From Roseateles subflavus (lineage in GTDB: Bacteria; Pseudomonadota; Gammaproteobacteria; Burkholderiales; Burkholderiaceae_C): DNA of 64,000 nt. Made by a program: the position numbers and the translations under genes. The notes under the pieces are model-generated. The model worked only from the letters and a program-made list of their open reading frames with translations. It searched no databases and had not been told where the DNA came from. How positions within the stretch are numbered: position 1 is the first letter of the stretch; the number at the start of each line of letters is the position of its first letter. The stretch spans positions 992,001 to 1,056,000 of the forward strand of contig NZ_JASVDS010000001.1 of NCBI RefSeq assembly GCF_030285365.1, in the 5' to 3' direction. This document shows, piece after piece, positions 47,147 to 56,478 of this stretch.

Positions 47147-47928
47147 TCGCTCAGCAGCGGCCGCACGAGGATGCGGTAGCCGTCGAGGTCGAAGGGCGGC
47201 GGCCGGTGCGACGCCGGCAGTGCCAGGTGGGGGCCCTCGACGGTGCCGAGGTAGGCCCAGTGCTGCAGCACATGGGTCTGGACCCAGTCGCCGTCCCGCT
47301 CCACCAGCCCCACGGCGCCGTCGAAGGGCCAGGCCTGCACCTGCCAGTCGCCCAGGGCCGTGAACAGGCGGGCATCGTGCGCGGCGGGGGTGTCCTGCCC
47401 GGCGCACAACGCGCATCGTCCCAGCTGCCGGGCGAAGCAGCCGCGTGACGAGGCGCTTTCCAGGCCGAGCCGGGCGAGGCACAGGCGGTGGTCCTCGGCC
47501 AGGCTGCGCAGGGCCTGCTGGGCGGCATGGGCCGAGCTGAAAAGGCCGAAGAGGCCCGGGCTGCGCGCGAAGTCGTGGTCCCGCGAATGCACCAGACGCA
47601 GCACGGCGGGCTTGCCCGCCGCCATCCAGGCGCACAGCGAGCGGCTGCGGCGCAGGCGCTTGTTGAACAGCGGCTGCTGCTCCTTCACCCAGCGGGACTC
47701 CAGCAGCAGCGCCCCGACCTCGCCGGCCGTGCGCTGCCAGCTGATGCGGCAGGTCTGCGCCAGCAGGCGCGCCTCGGCCGGCTCCCGCAGGTGGGCCAGC
47801 ACGCGCGAGCGGATGTTGACGCTCTTGCCGATGTAGAGCGGCAGCGCGCCCTCGCCATGGAAGACGTAGACCCCGCAGGCGGCGGGCAGCTCGGCGAGAT
47901 TGGCGTCGGGGATGCGGTGGGGCAGCAT
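47107..47928 (-). CDS. GIY-YIG nuclease, Cho-like (UvrC homologue)
   Basis: A 273-residue protein. The N-terminal GIY-YIG domain reads CGVYVFHGEGALPLYIGKSVNIRSRV with a Glu in LLLESRWVKEQQPLFNKRL, as in UvrC and Cho, which make the 3' incision in nucleotide excision repair. A Cys-rich stretch follows (CFARQLGRCALCAG). The helix-hairpin-helix and second nuclease domain of UvrC are absent, matching Cho length. The start at 47928 is preferred to an upstream GTG-like start 11 codons earlier. No LexA box was looked for successfully. Confidence 0.85.
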   Translation of the reverse strand: MLPHRIPDANLAELPAACGVYVFHGEGALPLYIGKSVNIRSRVLAHLREPAEARLLAQTCRISWQRTAGEVGALLLESRWVKEQQPLFNKRLRRSRSLCAWMAAGKPAVLRLVHSRDHDFARSPGLFGLFSSAHAAQQALRSLAEDHRLCLARLGLESASSRGCFARQLGRCALCAGQDTPAAHDARLFTALGDWQVQAWPFDGAVGLVERDGDWVQTHVLQHWAYLGTVEGPHLALPASHRPPPFDLDGYRILVRPLLSDQAELLLASASAS

Positions 47929-48066
47929 GGGGCGCAGGGCGGGGGAGCCGCAGTATGCCAAGAGGCGTCATGGCTGTGCGAGGGGCGTGCCGGCTGTGCT
48001 GTCATCCCCCCAGCAGGAGGGAGCAACAAGCCGCAACAGGGACCCGGCGCGAGGGGCGGCGCGCCC

Positions 48067-48072
48067 TACACT
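48067..48072 (+). promoter_or_regulatory. Candidate -10 box for the alpha-2-macroglobulin gene
   Basis: TACACT followed by GCTGGCG, 33 bp before the start codon. Confidence 0.4.
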
Positions 48073-48105
48073 GCTGGCGCCCTTTGATCACAGCAGGGCG
48101 GGAGC

Positions 48106-51100
48106 ATGACGATGGCAACGATGGGCAAGGGACTGAAGATCCTGGCGGGCGTGGGCCTGGCGGCGGCGGTGGCTGCCGCGGGCTGGTGGGGCTGGCAGCG
48201 CCTGCGCGGCACCCCGGAGGCCTCCGAGGCCGACAGCGGTCCGCCGGCCGCCTTCGCGCTGGCGGACTGCAAGGCGCGCCTGTTCGACGGCTCGCCCGCC
48301 ATCGCGGTGATGTTCACGCAGGCGCTGGCCGGCGGCCAGGACTTCGGCAAGCTGCTCACGGCCACGGAATCCGCCACGAACGAGGACGCCGACAAGGCCA
48401 AGCCCGTCGAGGCCCGCTGGGTCCTCGGCGACAACCCGCGCGTGCTCTACCTCCCCTACGTGAAGCCCGAGCGCAAGTTCCGCGTGAAGCTGGCCGGCGA
48501 GCTGGCCGCCCGCGCGGGCGCGACGCTGGCCACGCCGCAGACCTGCGAGGTCGCGAGCGAGGCCATGCCCGATGCCTACTATTTCGCCAGCCGCGGCACC
48601 GTGCTGCCGGCCGAGATCAACGGCGGTCTGCCCGTCGTGACGGTCAACACGCCGCAGGTGGACGTGCAGTTCCTGCGCATCCGCCCCGAGAACCTCAGCG
48701 CCTTCCTCGACCAGGTCGGCGGCCGCCGGGATCGCCCGCGCGCCGCGAGCTACGAGGAGGGCAGTGAGGAGTACGAGGGGGGCTACTACTACGAGGACCC
48801 GGGCCGCCGTCTCAAGGGCACGACCTCGGGCTACGTGCTGGACCAGCTGCGCGGCATGTCCGACAGCGTCTACATCGGCCGCTTCACCACGGACGAGCGG
48901 CCCAACCGCCGCAACGTCTCCTTCCTGCCCGTCGAGCGCATCAAGGAGCTGCAGGAGCCCGGCATCTACGTGGCTGTCATGAACACCCCCGGCCGCTTCG
49001 GCTGGGACTACCAGGTCACGCATTTCTACGTCACCGACATCGGCCTGCACCTGCGTCGCCACGCCGCGCAGATCGACGTCTTTGCCACCTCGCTCAAGAG
49101 CGGCTCGGCGCTGACGGGCATCGAGCTGACGCTGGTGGACGAGGCCGGCAAGGCCGTGCAGCAGGCCAGCAGCGACGGCCAGGGCCATGCCGTCTTCACG
49201 CAGAAGCTGGACAAGGCCCGCGTGGTGCTGGCCAAGCGCGGCAAGGAGATGTCGGTGCTGTCGCTGGGCGATGCGGCGCTGGATCTCTCGGAGTTCGACG
49301 CCGTCGGCCATCCCTCGCGCAACAACAAGCTCTTCGTCTACGCCGGCCGGGATCTCTACCGGCCCGGCGAGAGCTTCCAGGCCTCCGTGCTGGCCCGCGA
49401 TGCCGACGGCCGCGCCTGGACCAAGCCCGTGCCGCTGACGCTGAGCCTCAAGAAGCCCGACGGCAGCAATGCCGCCACGCTGCTGGTGCGCCCCGGCGCC
49501 ACGGGCGCGGGCTACTACCAGCAGGCCCTCACGCTGCCGGCTGATGCGCCCACGGGCCGCTGGCAGCTGCAGGCGCGCGTGGACCCGGCCGCCAAGCAGC
49601 CGGATGCGCAATGGAGCTTCCAGGTCGAGGAGTTCCTGCCCGAGCGCATGAAGCTGCAGCTCAGCGCGCCCGAGGCCGTGCTGACGGGCGACGCGGAGCT
49701 GAGCGTCGACGTGCAGGGCGACTACCTCTACGGCGCGCCGGCCTCCGGCAACCGCGTCCAGGCCAGCCTCTACAGCGAGCGCCAGGTCAATCCGCTGGCA
49801 CGCCAGCTGCCCGGCTTCATCTTCGGTGACTTCGCGGACGACAAGGCAAAGAAGCGCGGCGATGCCTCGGACACCGAGCTCGACGACAAGGGCCACGCGA
49901 GCCTGAGCTTCAAGCCCGAGCTGACGGAGCGCAGCTCGCCCATGCTGCTGCGCACGAGCGTGGCGCTGCTGGAGAGCGGCGGCCGCCCGGTGGTGCGCTC
50001 GCTGGAGCGCAGCTGGTGGCCGGCCGAGCAGCTCGTGGCACTTCGCCCGCTGTTCGACCGCAACGTCGTGCAGGAAGGCGGCATGGCCGAGTTCGAGATC
50101 ACGCGCGTGGACGCCGCCGGCAAGTTCCACCCCGCCGCCGATCTGCAGCTCAAGCTGATCTACGAGGAGCGGCAGTGGTACTGGCGCTATGACGACAGCC
50201 GTGGCTGGCACTCGGGCTTCAATACGCAGGAGGAGCTGGTCGAGGCCCGCCAGATCAAGCTGGACAAGCGCAGCAAGATCGCGCTGCCCGTGCGCTGGGG
50301 CCGCTACCGCCTGGAGATCGCGGATCCGGGCACCCAGGAGACGCTGCGCTACGGCTTCTACGCCGGTTGGGGCGCGCAGGACGCCGATGACGTCGGCAAC
50401 CGTCCGGACCGCGTGCAACTCAAGCTCGAGGGCGCCCCCTTCAAGCCGGGCCAGAAGGCGAAGCTCGAGATCAAGCCGCCGCATGACGGCGAGGCGCTGG
50501 TGACCGTCGAGGGCGACCGCGTGCTGTGGAGCGAGCGCCTCTCGGTCAAGGCGCGCGGCACCACGGTCGAGATCCCCGTGGCGGAGGACTGGAAGCGCCA
50601 CGACCTCTACATCACGGTGGCCGCCTTCCGCCCGGGCAGCCAGGGCGACAAGGTGACGCCGGCGCGCGCGCTGGGCCTGGTGCACCTGCCGCTGTGGCGC
50701 GAGGACCGCAAGCCCAAGGTGGAGCTCGTCGCGCCCCCGAAGGCCACGCCGGAGCAGGCGCTGCCGATCAAGGTCAAGGTGCCGCAGCTGGCGGGCAAGT
50801 CGGCGATGGTGACCGTGTCCGCCGTGGACGTGGGCATCCTCAACATCACCCGCTACAAGACGCCGGACCCGCAGGACTTCTTCTTCGGCAAGCACCGCTA
50901 CGGCGCCGATCTGCTGGACCTCTACGGCAAGCTGATCGAGAAGATGGAGGGCAATGCCGCCCGCCAGCGTTTCGGCGGTGATGCCGGCAAGCGCGACACG
51001 CAGAGCATGCCGCGCAAGGTGCTGTTGGTGGACCTCTTCAGCGGCCCCGTGCTGCTGGACGCCAAGGGGGAGGCGACGGTCAGTTTCAAGCTGCCGGACT

Positions 51101-53178
51101 TCAACGGCACCCTGCGCGTGATGGCGGTGGTGTCGAGCCCCGACAGCTACGGCAGTGCGCAGGCCGAGACCGTGGTCGCGGCGCCGCTGGTGGCGGAGCT
51201 GTCGATGCCGCGCTTCCTCTCGCCGGGCGACAAGGCCACCATCGCGCTCGACGTGAGCAATCTCTCGGGCAGCGCCCGCGAGGTGAAGGTGCGCCTGGAA
51301 GCCGAGGGGCCGCTGCGCGTGGCCGCCCAGCCCGAGCCCGTGCAGCTGGCCGACAAGCAGCGCAAGGTGCTGAGCTTCCAGGTCGAGGCGACCGAGGCCG
51401 CGGGGCTGGTGCCGATCAAGCTGCACGTGCAGGCCGGCGACCTCAAGCTCACCCGCGAGGCCGCCCTGCAGCTGCAGCCGCTCACGCCGCCGGTGCACGA
51501 GCTCAGGCGCACGCGCCTCGAGCCCGGCGCCACGCTCAAGCTCGAACCGGGGCTGCTCGACGGCTACTGGGGCGGCTCGGCCAGCGCGACGCTGAGCCTC
51601 TCGGACTCCCCGCCCATCGACATCCGCGAGCAGGTCAAGGGACTGCTGGGCTATCCCTACGGCTGCCTTGAGCAGACGACCAGCAGCGCCTACCCGCTGG
51701 CCATGATCGACGAGGAGGCCGCCAAGGCCTTCGGCATGACGCCCGTCCCGCGCGAGGAGCGTGCCAAGCGCCTGGACACCGCCTTCGGGCGGCTGGCCGG
51801 CATGCAGCAGGCCAAGGGCGGCTTCGGCCTGTGGAGCAACACCAGCCCCTACGAGGCCTGGCTGACGGCCTACGTGACGGGCTTCCTGCAGGATGCCAAG
51901 GACGCCGGCTTCGCGCCGCCCGAGAGCATGATGACGCGCGCCATGGACAACCTCCTGGAGCAGTTCCAGCGCAGCCCCGGCCAGCAGACGCAGCCGCCCA
52001 AGGACCCGAAGCGGGACGACAAGGGCCGCGTGGCGAGCTACAGCGACATCGAGCTGATCCGCATCGCCCACCAGCGCTTCGCCGAGGCCGCACACGCGGG
52101 CTACATCCTGGCCCGCGCGCAGAAGGCACCGCTCGCGACGCTCAAGACGCTGCATGACCAGTACCGCGGCAATGCCCGCTCGCCGCTGCCCCTGATCCAC
52201 CTGGGCCTCGCGCTCAAGCTGATGGGCGACGAGACGCGGGCGAAGCAGGCGCTGGACGAAGGCGTGAAGCGCGCCTACGGCATCAACCCCGCGCTCGCGC
52301 CGGTGCAGGAGTGGTGGTGGTGGGAGGAATGGCTGGGCGACTACGGCAGCCGCGTGCGCGACCAGGCGTTGGCCTACGCCCTGCTGACCCGGCACGGCAT
52401 CCAGCACGAGCGCCGCGAGGGCCTGCTCTTCGACCTGGCCTCCGACTTCGACCGCCGCCGCTACTTCTCGACGCAGGAACGCCTCGCGCTGTTCCTGGCG
52501 GTGCGCAGCGCCCACGGCCAGGCCGGCGGCGAAGGCTGGAGCGCCAGCCTGCAGACCGCGGCCGCCGCACCCGAGGCGCTGGCCGGCAAGGAGACCGCAC
52601 AGCGCGACATTCCCGGCGCCAAGCTCAAGGCCGGCACCGTGGTGAAGAACGAGGGCAAGGGCTCGCTCTTCGTGGAGGTCCATGCCCAGGGCTACCCGAC
52701 GAAGCCACTGCCACCGCAGGCGGACAGCATCGTGGTCGAGCGCAGCCTCTTCACGACGTCCGGCAAGCCCGTCACGACGCGCCAGTTCACCACCGGGGAG
52801 ATGTACATCGTGCGCCTGCGCGCCACGGCCAAGCGTCCGATCAAGGACGGCCTGATCGTGGACCGCATCCCGGCTGGCTTCGAGGTGGAGAACCTCAACC
52901 TCAGCCAGGGGCCGCAGGCGGGCGAGTTCGAGGTGGACGGCCAGAACATCGCGCAGGCCAACGCCAATGCCCGCATCGTGCACACCGAGTACCGCGACGA
53001 CCGCTTCGTGGCCGCCGCACAGCTCGACGGCAATCCGCTGGACGTCTACTACCTCGTCCGCGTGGTGACGCCGGGCCGCTACCAGGTGCCGGCGCCCTTT
53101 GCGGAGGACATGTACCGGCCGGAGCTGCGCGGCATCGGCAAGGCGGAAGGCGAGATCACCGTGCTGAACAAGAAATGA
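48106..53178 (+). CDS. Bacterial alpha-2-macroglobulin (thioester type)
   Basis: A 1690-residue periplasmic protease-trapping protein. An N-terminal helix (LKILAGVGLAAAVAAAGWWGW) looks like a membrane anchor rather than a lipobox. Many macroglobulin (MG) beta domains follow, including LFVYAGRDLYRPGESFQASV (MG2-like). The ANA-type domain begins VLLVDLFSGPVLLDAKGEA. The thioester motif is CLEQ with Cys1187 and Gln1190 in GYPYGCLEQTTS, so covalent capture should work. A receptor-like end domain closes the protein. It is followed after 79 bp by PBP1C, the classic pairing in which A2M guards the cell while PBP1C repairs peptidoglycan. GGGAGC precedes the ATG. Confidence 0.95.
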   Translation: MTMATMGKGLKILAGVGLAAAVAAAGWWGWQRLRGTPEASEADSGPPAAFALADCKARLFDGSPAIAVMFTQALAGGQDFGKLLTATESATNEDADKAKPVEARWVLGDNPRVLYLPYVKPERKFRVKLAGELAARAGATLATPQTCEVASEAMPDAYYFASRGTVLPAEINGGLPVVTVNTPQVDVQFLRIRPENLSAFLDQVGGRRDRPRAASYEEGSEEYEGGYYYEDPGRRLKGTTSGYVLDQLRGMSDSVYIGRFTTDERPNRRNVSFLPVERIKELQEPGIYVAVMNTPGRFGWDYQVTHFYVTDIGLHLRRHAAQIDVFATSLKSGSALTGIELTLVDEAGKAVQQASSDGQGHAVFTQKLDKARVVLAKRGKEMSVLSLGDAALDLSEFDAVGHPSRNNKLFVYAGRDLYRPGESFQASVLARDADGRAWTKPVPLTLSLKKPDGSNAATLLVRPGATGAGYYQQALTLPADAPTGRWQLQARVDPAAKQPDAQWSFQVEEFLPERMKLQLSAPEAVLTGDAELSVDVQGDYLYGAPASGNRVQASLYSERQVNPLARQLPGFIFGDFADDKAKKRGDASDTELDDKGHASLSFKPELTERSSPMLLRTSVALLESGGRPVVRSLERSWWPAEQLVALRPLFDRNVVQEGGMAEFEITRVDAAGKFHPAADLQLKLIYEERQWYWRYDDSRGWHSGFNTQEELVEARQIKLDKRSKIALPVRWGRYRLEIADPGTQETLRYGFYAGWGAQDADDVGNRPDRVQLKLEGAPFKPGQKAKLEIKPPHDGEALVTVEGDRVLWSERLSVKARGTTVEIPVAEDWKRHDLYITVAAFRPGSQGDKVTPARALGLVHLPLWREDRKPKVELVAPPKATPEQALPIKVKVPQLAGKSAMVTVSAVDVGILNITRYKTPDPQDFFFGKHRYGADLLDLYGKLIEKMEGNAARQRFGGDAGKRDTQSMPRKVLLVDLFSGPVLLDAKGEATVSFKLPDFNGTLRVMAVVSSPDSYGSAQAETVVAAPLVAELSMPRFLSPGDKATIALDVSNLSGSAREVKVRLEAEGPLRVAAQPEPVQLADKQRKVLSFQVEATEAAGLVPIKLHVQAGDLKLTREAALQLQPLTPPVHELRRTRLEPGATLKLEPGLLDGYWGGSASATLSLSDSPPIDIREQVKGLLGYPYGCLEQTTSSAYPLAMIDEEAAKAFGMTPVPREERAKRLDTAFGRLAGMQQAKGGFGLWSNTSPYEAWLTAYVTGFLQDAKDAGFAPPESMMTRAMDNLLEQFQRSPGQQTQPPKDPKRDDKGRVASYSDIELIRIAHQRFAEAAHAGYILARAQKAPLATLKTLHDQYRGNARSPLPLIHLGLALKLMGDETRAKQALDEGVKRAYGINPALAPVQEWWWWEEWLGDYGSRVRDQALAYALLTRHGIQHERREGLLFDLASDFDRRRYFSTQERLALFLAVRSAHGQAGGEGWSASLQTAAAAPEALAGKETAQRDIPGAKLKAGTVVKNEGKGSLFVEVHAQGYPTKPLPPQADSIVVERSLFTTSGKPVTTRQFTTGEMYIVRLRATAKRPIKDGLIVDRIPAGFEVENLNLSQGPQAGEFEVDGQNIAQANANARIVHTEYRDDRFVAAAQLDGNPLDVYYLVRVVTPGRYQVPAPFAEDMYRPELRGIGKAEGEITVLNKK

Positions 53179-53257
53179 GCCCGACGTGAAGTGCGCCCCG
53201 TCGGTGCGTCGTCGGCGCGTCGTCAGGGCGTGCTGAGCCGGGCCAGGTGATCGTCCC

Positions 53258-55675
53258 ATGCCTGCGCGTCTGAACTTGAAACGATGGGCCCGGCGCCGCC
53301 GGGTCTGCGGAGTCCTGGCCCTGCTGGCGCTGGCCCTGCTGGCCCTGGACCGGCTGTTCCCGCTGCCGGCGGCAGCCTGGCCCGACAGCCCGGCGCGGCG
53401 CCCGCTGGAGGCCGTCGTGGTGCTGGCCGAGGACGGCACGCCGCTGCGCTACTGGCCCGGGGCGGATGGCGCCATGCGGCACCGCGTGACGATCGAGCAG
53501 GTGTCGCCGCGGTACGTCGAAGCCCTGCTGCACTACGAGGACCGCGCGTTCTGGTGGCACCCGGGCATCAACCCGGTGGCCTTGGCGCGGGCGGCCTGGC
53601 AGTGGGTGCGCGCGGGGCAGGTGGTGTCGGGCGGCTCCACGCTGACGATGCAGGTCGCGCGCCTGCTCGACCCGGAGTGCGCCGACCGCCGGCGCAATCT
53701 GCAGACCTGCGCCACCCGCACCGTCGGCGCCAAGGCGCGGCAGATGCTGCGCGCGCTGCAGCTCGAATGGCATCTGGGCAAGCGCGAGATCCTCACGCTC
53801 TACCTCAACGAGGCCCCAATGGGCGGGATGGTCGAAGGCGTCGAGATGGCGGCGCAGGCCTACCTCGGCAAGTCCGCGCGCGATCTCTCGCAGGCCGAGG
53901 CGGCGCTGCTGGCCGCCCTGCCGCAGAGCCCGTCCCGGCTGCGACCGGATCGCCATCCGGCGCAGGCCCAGGCGGCGCGGGACAAGGTGCTGGATCGTCT
54001 GATGAGCCAGGGCGTGTGGCCGGCCGCCGAGGTGCGGGACGCCCAGCTGGAGAAGGTCTTCGCGCCGCCCCTGCGCTCGCGCGTGCTGGCACCGCTGTTC
54101 GCCGAGCGCCTGCGCCAGCGCGGGCTGAAGGCGGGCACCGCCGTCGTGCCCTCGCTGCTCGATGCCGGCCTGCAGCTGCGCCTGGAGCAGGTGCTGCTGG
54201 ATCGGCTCAACACGCTGCCCGAGCAGGTCTCCATCGCGGCGCTGATCGTGGACAACCGCGACGGCGCCGTGCGCGCCTACGCCGGCTCGGCGGACTTCGG
54301 CGACATGAAGCGCGCCGCCCACGTGGACATGGTGCGCGGCCTGCGCTCGCCGGGCTCGACGCTCAAGCCCTTCCTCTACGCCATGGCGCTGGATCAGGGG
54401 CTCGTCCACTCCGAGAGCCTGCTGATCGACGCGCCGCAGAACTTCGGCGGCTATGCGCCGGGCAATTTCCAGGCGGACTTTTCCGGGCCGGTGAGCGTGT
54501 CCGAGGCGCTGCAGCGCTCGCTCAATGTGCCGGCCGTGGACCTGCTGGACCGGATCGGGCCGGAGCGCTTCGCGGCGCAGCTGCGTGGCGCGGGCCTGCG
54601 CCTGCGCCTGCCGGCGAACGCGACGCCCAACCTCAGCCTGATCCTCGGCGGCGGCAGCACCCGGCTGGAGGAGCTGGTCGGGGCCTACACGGCGCTCGCA
54701 CGGGGCGGCGAGGCCGTGCAGCCGCGCCTGCAGGCCGCGGACCCGGTGCGCACGACGCGTCTCATGAGCGAGGGGGCGGCCTTCATCGTGCGGGAGATCC
54801 TGGAAAACGGGGGGCGGCCCGGCGCGCCCTTTCGCGAGTCCGGGGCTCGGATCGCCTGGAAGACGGGCACGAGCTTCGGCTTCCGGGACGCCTGGGCGCT
54901 GGGCGTGACGGACCGCTACACGCTGGGCGTCTGGATGGGCCGGCCCGATGGCACGCCGAACCCGGGCCACTTCGGGGCCAACAGCGCGGCGCCGCTCCTG
55001 CGAGATCTGGCCGCCGCGCTGGGGCCGCAGCAGCTCGCGCCGCGCCGCCAGCCGGCCAGCGTGCAGGCCGCGGCCGTCTGCTGGCCGCTCGGCCGCCTGG
55101 CCTCGAGCACGCCGCCCGACCAGTGCCTGCAGCAGCGCACGGCCTGGCTGCTGGACGGTGCGGCGCCGCCCACGCTGCCGGAGCGCGGCGTGTCGCAGGG
55201 GCTGGAGATGCAGGTGATGGTGGAGGGCGCCGGGCGCGAGCGCGTGTCGGGCGACTGCGCCGGCCCGGGCGCACACAGCGTGCCCGCCGTGCGCTGGCCG
55301 CAGCTGCTGCAGCCCTGGATCGAGCCGGCGCAGCGGCATCCGCTGGAGCGTCTGCCGTGGAAGTCCGGGTGCCGTGGCGAGGCGCAGGGCGGGCCCAGCG
55401 CCCGGTTGCGCATCGTGGGGCTGGAGCCTGGCACCGTGCTGCGGCCGTCGCCCGGACAGACGCACATCCGGCTGCCGCTGCAGGTGCTGGGCGCGCAGGG
55501 GGCCGTCGCCTGGCTGCTCGACGGGCAGCTGCTGGCCTGGCAGGACGCGCCCGCGGGGGCGGCAGCCCGGGGCGGCGTCCTGCTGCAGCCGCAGCGCAAC
55601 GGCGAGCAGCAGCTCACCGCGCTGGATGCGCAGGGGCGCTACGCCCGGCTGCGCTTCACGGTCCAGGGGCTCTGA
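53258..55675 (+). CDS. pbpC: Penicillin-binding protein 1C
   Basis: An 805-residue bifunctional peptidoglycan synthase. A membrane helix (residues about 17–32) is followed by a GT51 glycosyltransferase domain with catalytic Glu in HYEDRAFWWHPGINP and GGSTLTMQVARLL. The transpeptidase has the Ser in SPGSTLKPFLY, SLN in the second motif position, and KTGTSFGFRDAW. The last 110 or so residues form the BiPBP_C domain. It pairs with the upstream alpha-2-macroglobulin. The TGA makes TGATCA with the stop of the convergent ribH gene. Confidence 0.95.
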   Translation: MPARLNLKRWARRRRVCGVLALLALALLALDRLFPLPAAAWPDSPARRPLEAVVVLAEDGTPLRYWPGADGAMRHRVTIEQVSPRYVEALLHYEDRAFWWHPGINPVALARAAWQWVRAGQVVSGGSTLTMQVARLLDPECADRRRNLQTCATRTVGAKARQMLRALQLEWHLGKREILTLYLNEAPMGGMVEGVEMAAQAYLGKSARDLSQAEAALLAALPQSPSRLRPDRHPAQAQAARDKVLDRLMSQGVWPAAEVRDAQLEKVFAPPLRSRVLAPLFAERLRQRGLKAGTAVVPSLLDAGLQLRLEQVLLDRLNTLPEQVSIAALIVDNRDGAVRAYAGSADFGDMKRAAHVDMVRGLRSPGSTLKPFLYAMALDQGLVHSESLLIDAPQNFGGYAPGNFQADFSGPVSVSEALQRSLNVPAVDLLDRIGPERFAAQLRGAGLRLRLPANATPNLSLILGGGSTRLEELVGAYTALARGGEAVQPRLQAADPVRTTRLMSEGAAFIVREILENGGRPGAPFRESGARIAWKTGTSFGFRDAWALGVTDRYTLGVWMGRPDGTPNPGHFGANSAAPLLRDLAAALGPQQLAPRRQPASVQAAAVCWPLGRLASSTPPDQCLQQRTAWLLDGAAPPTLPERGVSQGLEMQVMVEGAGRERVSGDCAGPGAHSVPAVRWPQLLQPWIEPAQRHPLERLPWKSGCRGEAQGGPSARLRIVGLEPGTVLRPSPGQTHIRLPLQVLGAQGAVAWLLDGQLLAWQDAPAGAAARGGVLLQPQRNGEQQLTALDAQGRYARLRFTVQGL

Positions 55676-56167
55676 TCAGCCCGCCAGCGGCGCGAGCCGC
55701 TCGTGCGCGGCCAGCGTCATCGCGCAGGCCTGGGCCGCCTCCACGCCCTTGAGCGCCAGATGCTCGTGGAAGAAGCGCTGGTGCACGTCGTGCTCGTGGA
55801 AATGCTGGGGCGTGAGCGAGGCCGAGATGACCGGCAGGCCGCTGTCCAGCTGCACGCGCATCAGCCCGTCGACCACGGCCTGGGCCACGAACTCATGGCG
55901 GTAGATGCCGCCGTCCACGACCAGGGCGCAGGCGATGACGGCCTGGTGCTGGCCGCCGGCGGCGAGACGGCGGGCGTAGAGCGGGAACTCGAAGGCGCCG
56001 GGCAGCTCGTGCACCTCGATCTGGTCGTCGGTCCAGCCCAGGCGCCGCAGCGCCTCGGTGGCGCCGCCGGTAAGGCGCTGGACAAGCTCGGGATGCCATC
56101 GGCTGGCCAGCAAGGCGATGCGGCCGCGATGCTTCGGAGCGGGAAGGGTGTCAAAGGTCTGATTCAT
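55676..56167 (-). CDS. ribH: 6,7-dimethyl-8-ribityllumazine synthase (RibH2-like)
   Basis: A 163-residue enzyme condensing the ribulose-derived butanone phosphate with the pyrimidine to give the riboflavin precursor. The pattern LPGAFEFPLYARRL and the catalytic-region HEFVAQAVVDGLMRVQLDSGLPV identify the family. The sequence is closer to the RibH2 group (Brucella/Mesorhizobium-type) than to the usual operon-borne RibH, so it is probably a second copy. It stands alone, away from other rib genes, and an FMN riboswitch controls it. A GCTTTC/GAAAGC hairpin just before the ATG may cover its weak Shine-Dalgarno. Confidence 0.93.
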   Translation of the reverse strand: MNQTFDTLPAPKHRGRIALLASRWHPELVQRLTGGATEALRRLGWTDDQIEVHELPGAFEFPLYARRLAAGGQHQAVIACALVVDGGIYRHEFVAQAVVDGLMRVQLDSGLPVISASLTPQHFHEHDVHQRFFHEHLALKGVEAAQACAMTLAAHERLAPLAG

Positions 56168-56282
56168 GTTGAGCTTTCTGAAAGCAGGTCACACAAATCA
56201 GGGCGCGCGCAGACAAGCCACAGCGGCGCTCCGGCCTGGCGTGAACAAGGCAGGTGCGCCGCATGGCTTCAACAACGCGATC

Positions 56283-56420
56283 TCTTTCATCCGGACTGTG
56301 ACCGTCGGCCCTGGCCTCGCACCAGGTCTGCTGACCCTCGGCCGAAGCGGCCGAGGCGCTCGCGGGCTCCTGCGCGTGGCGCAGATACCGCCGGTGAGGA
56401 ATTGCACCTCGCCCTGAGAA
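56283..56420 (-). promoter_or_regulatory. FMN riboswitch (RFN element) upstream of ribH
   Basis: On the minus strand all conserved blocks appear in order: AGGGCGAGGTGCAATTCC, ACCGGCGGTA, GAGCCCGCGAGC, GTCAGCAGACCTGGTG, GGGCCGACGGT and AGTCCGGATGAAAGA. The variable P-stem is GCCTCGGCCG–CTT–CGGCCGAGG. It starts about 250 nt before the ribH ATG. No T-tract terminator follows, so control is probably at translation. Confidence 0.95.
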
Positions 56421-56452
56421 CGCGCCGACCCAGGGGGGGGGCCGGCGGCCGC

Positions 56453-56458
56453 ATTCTA
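56453..56458 (-). promoter_or_regulatory. Candidate -10 box for the FMN riboswitch/ribH transcript
   Basis: TAGAAT on the minus strand, followed by GCGGCCGCCGG, about 30 nt before the riboswitch. A run of nine G lies at 56433–56441 between them. Confidence 0.4.
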
Positions 56459-56478
56459 GGGGCCGGGACGGGCCGCGT

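Noticed and set aside
48088-53439. A minus-strand open frame of more than 1700 codons opposite the alpha-2-macroglobulin gene
   Set aside because: It is Ala/Arg/Gly/His/Val-rich filler produced by GC-biased third positions of the real gene; no domains or credible start.
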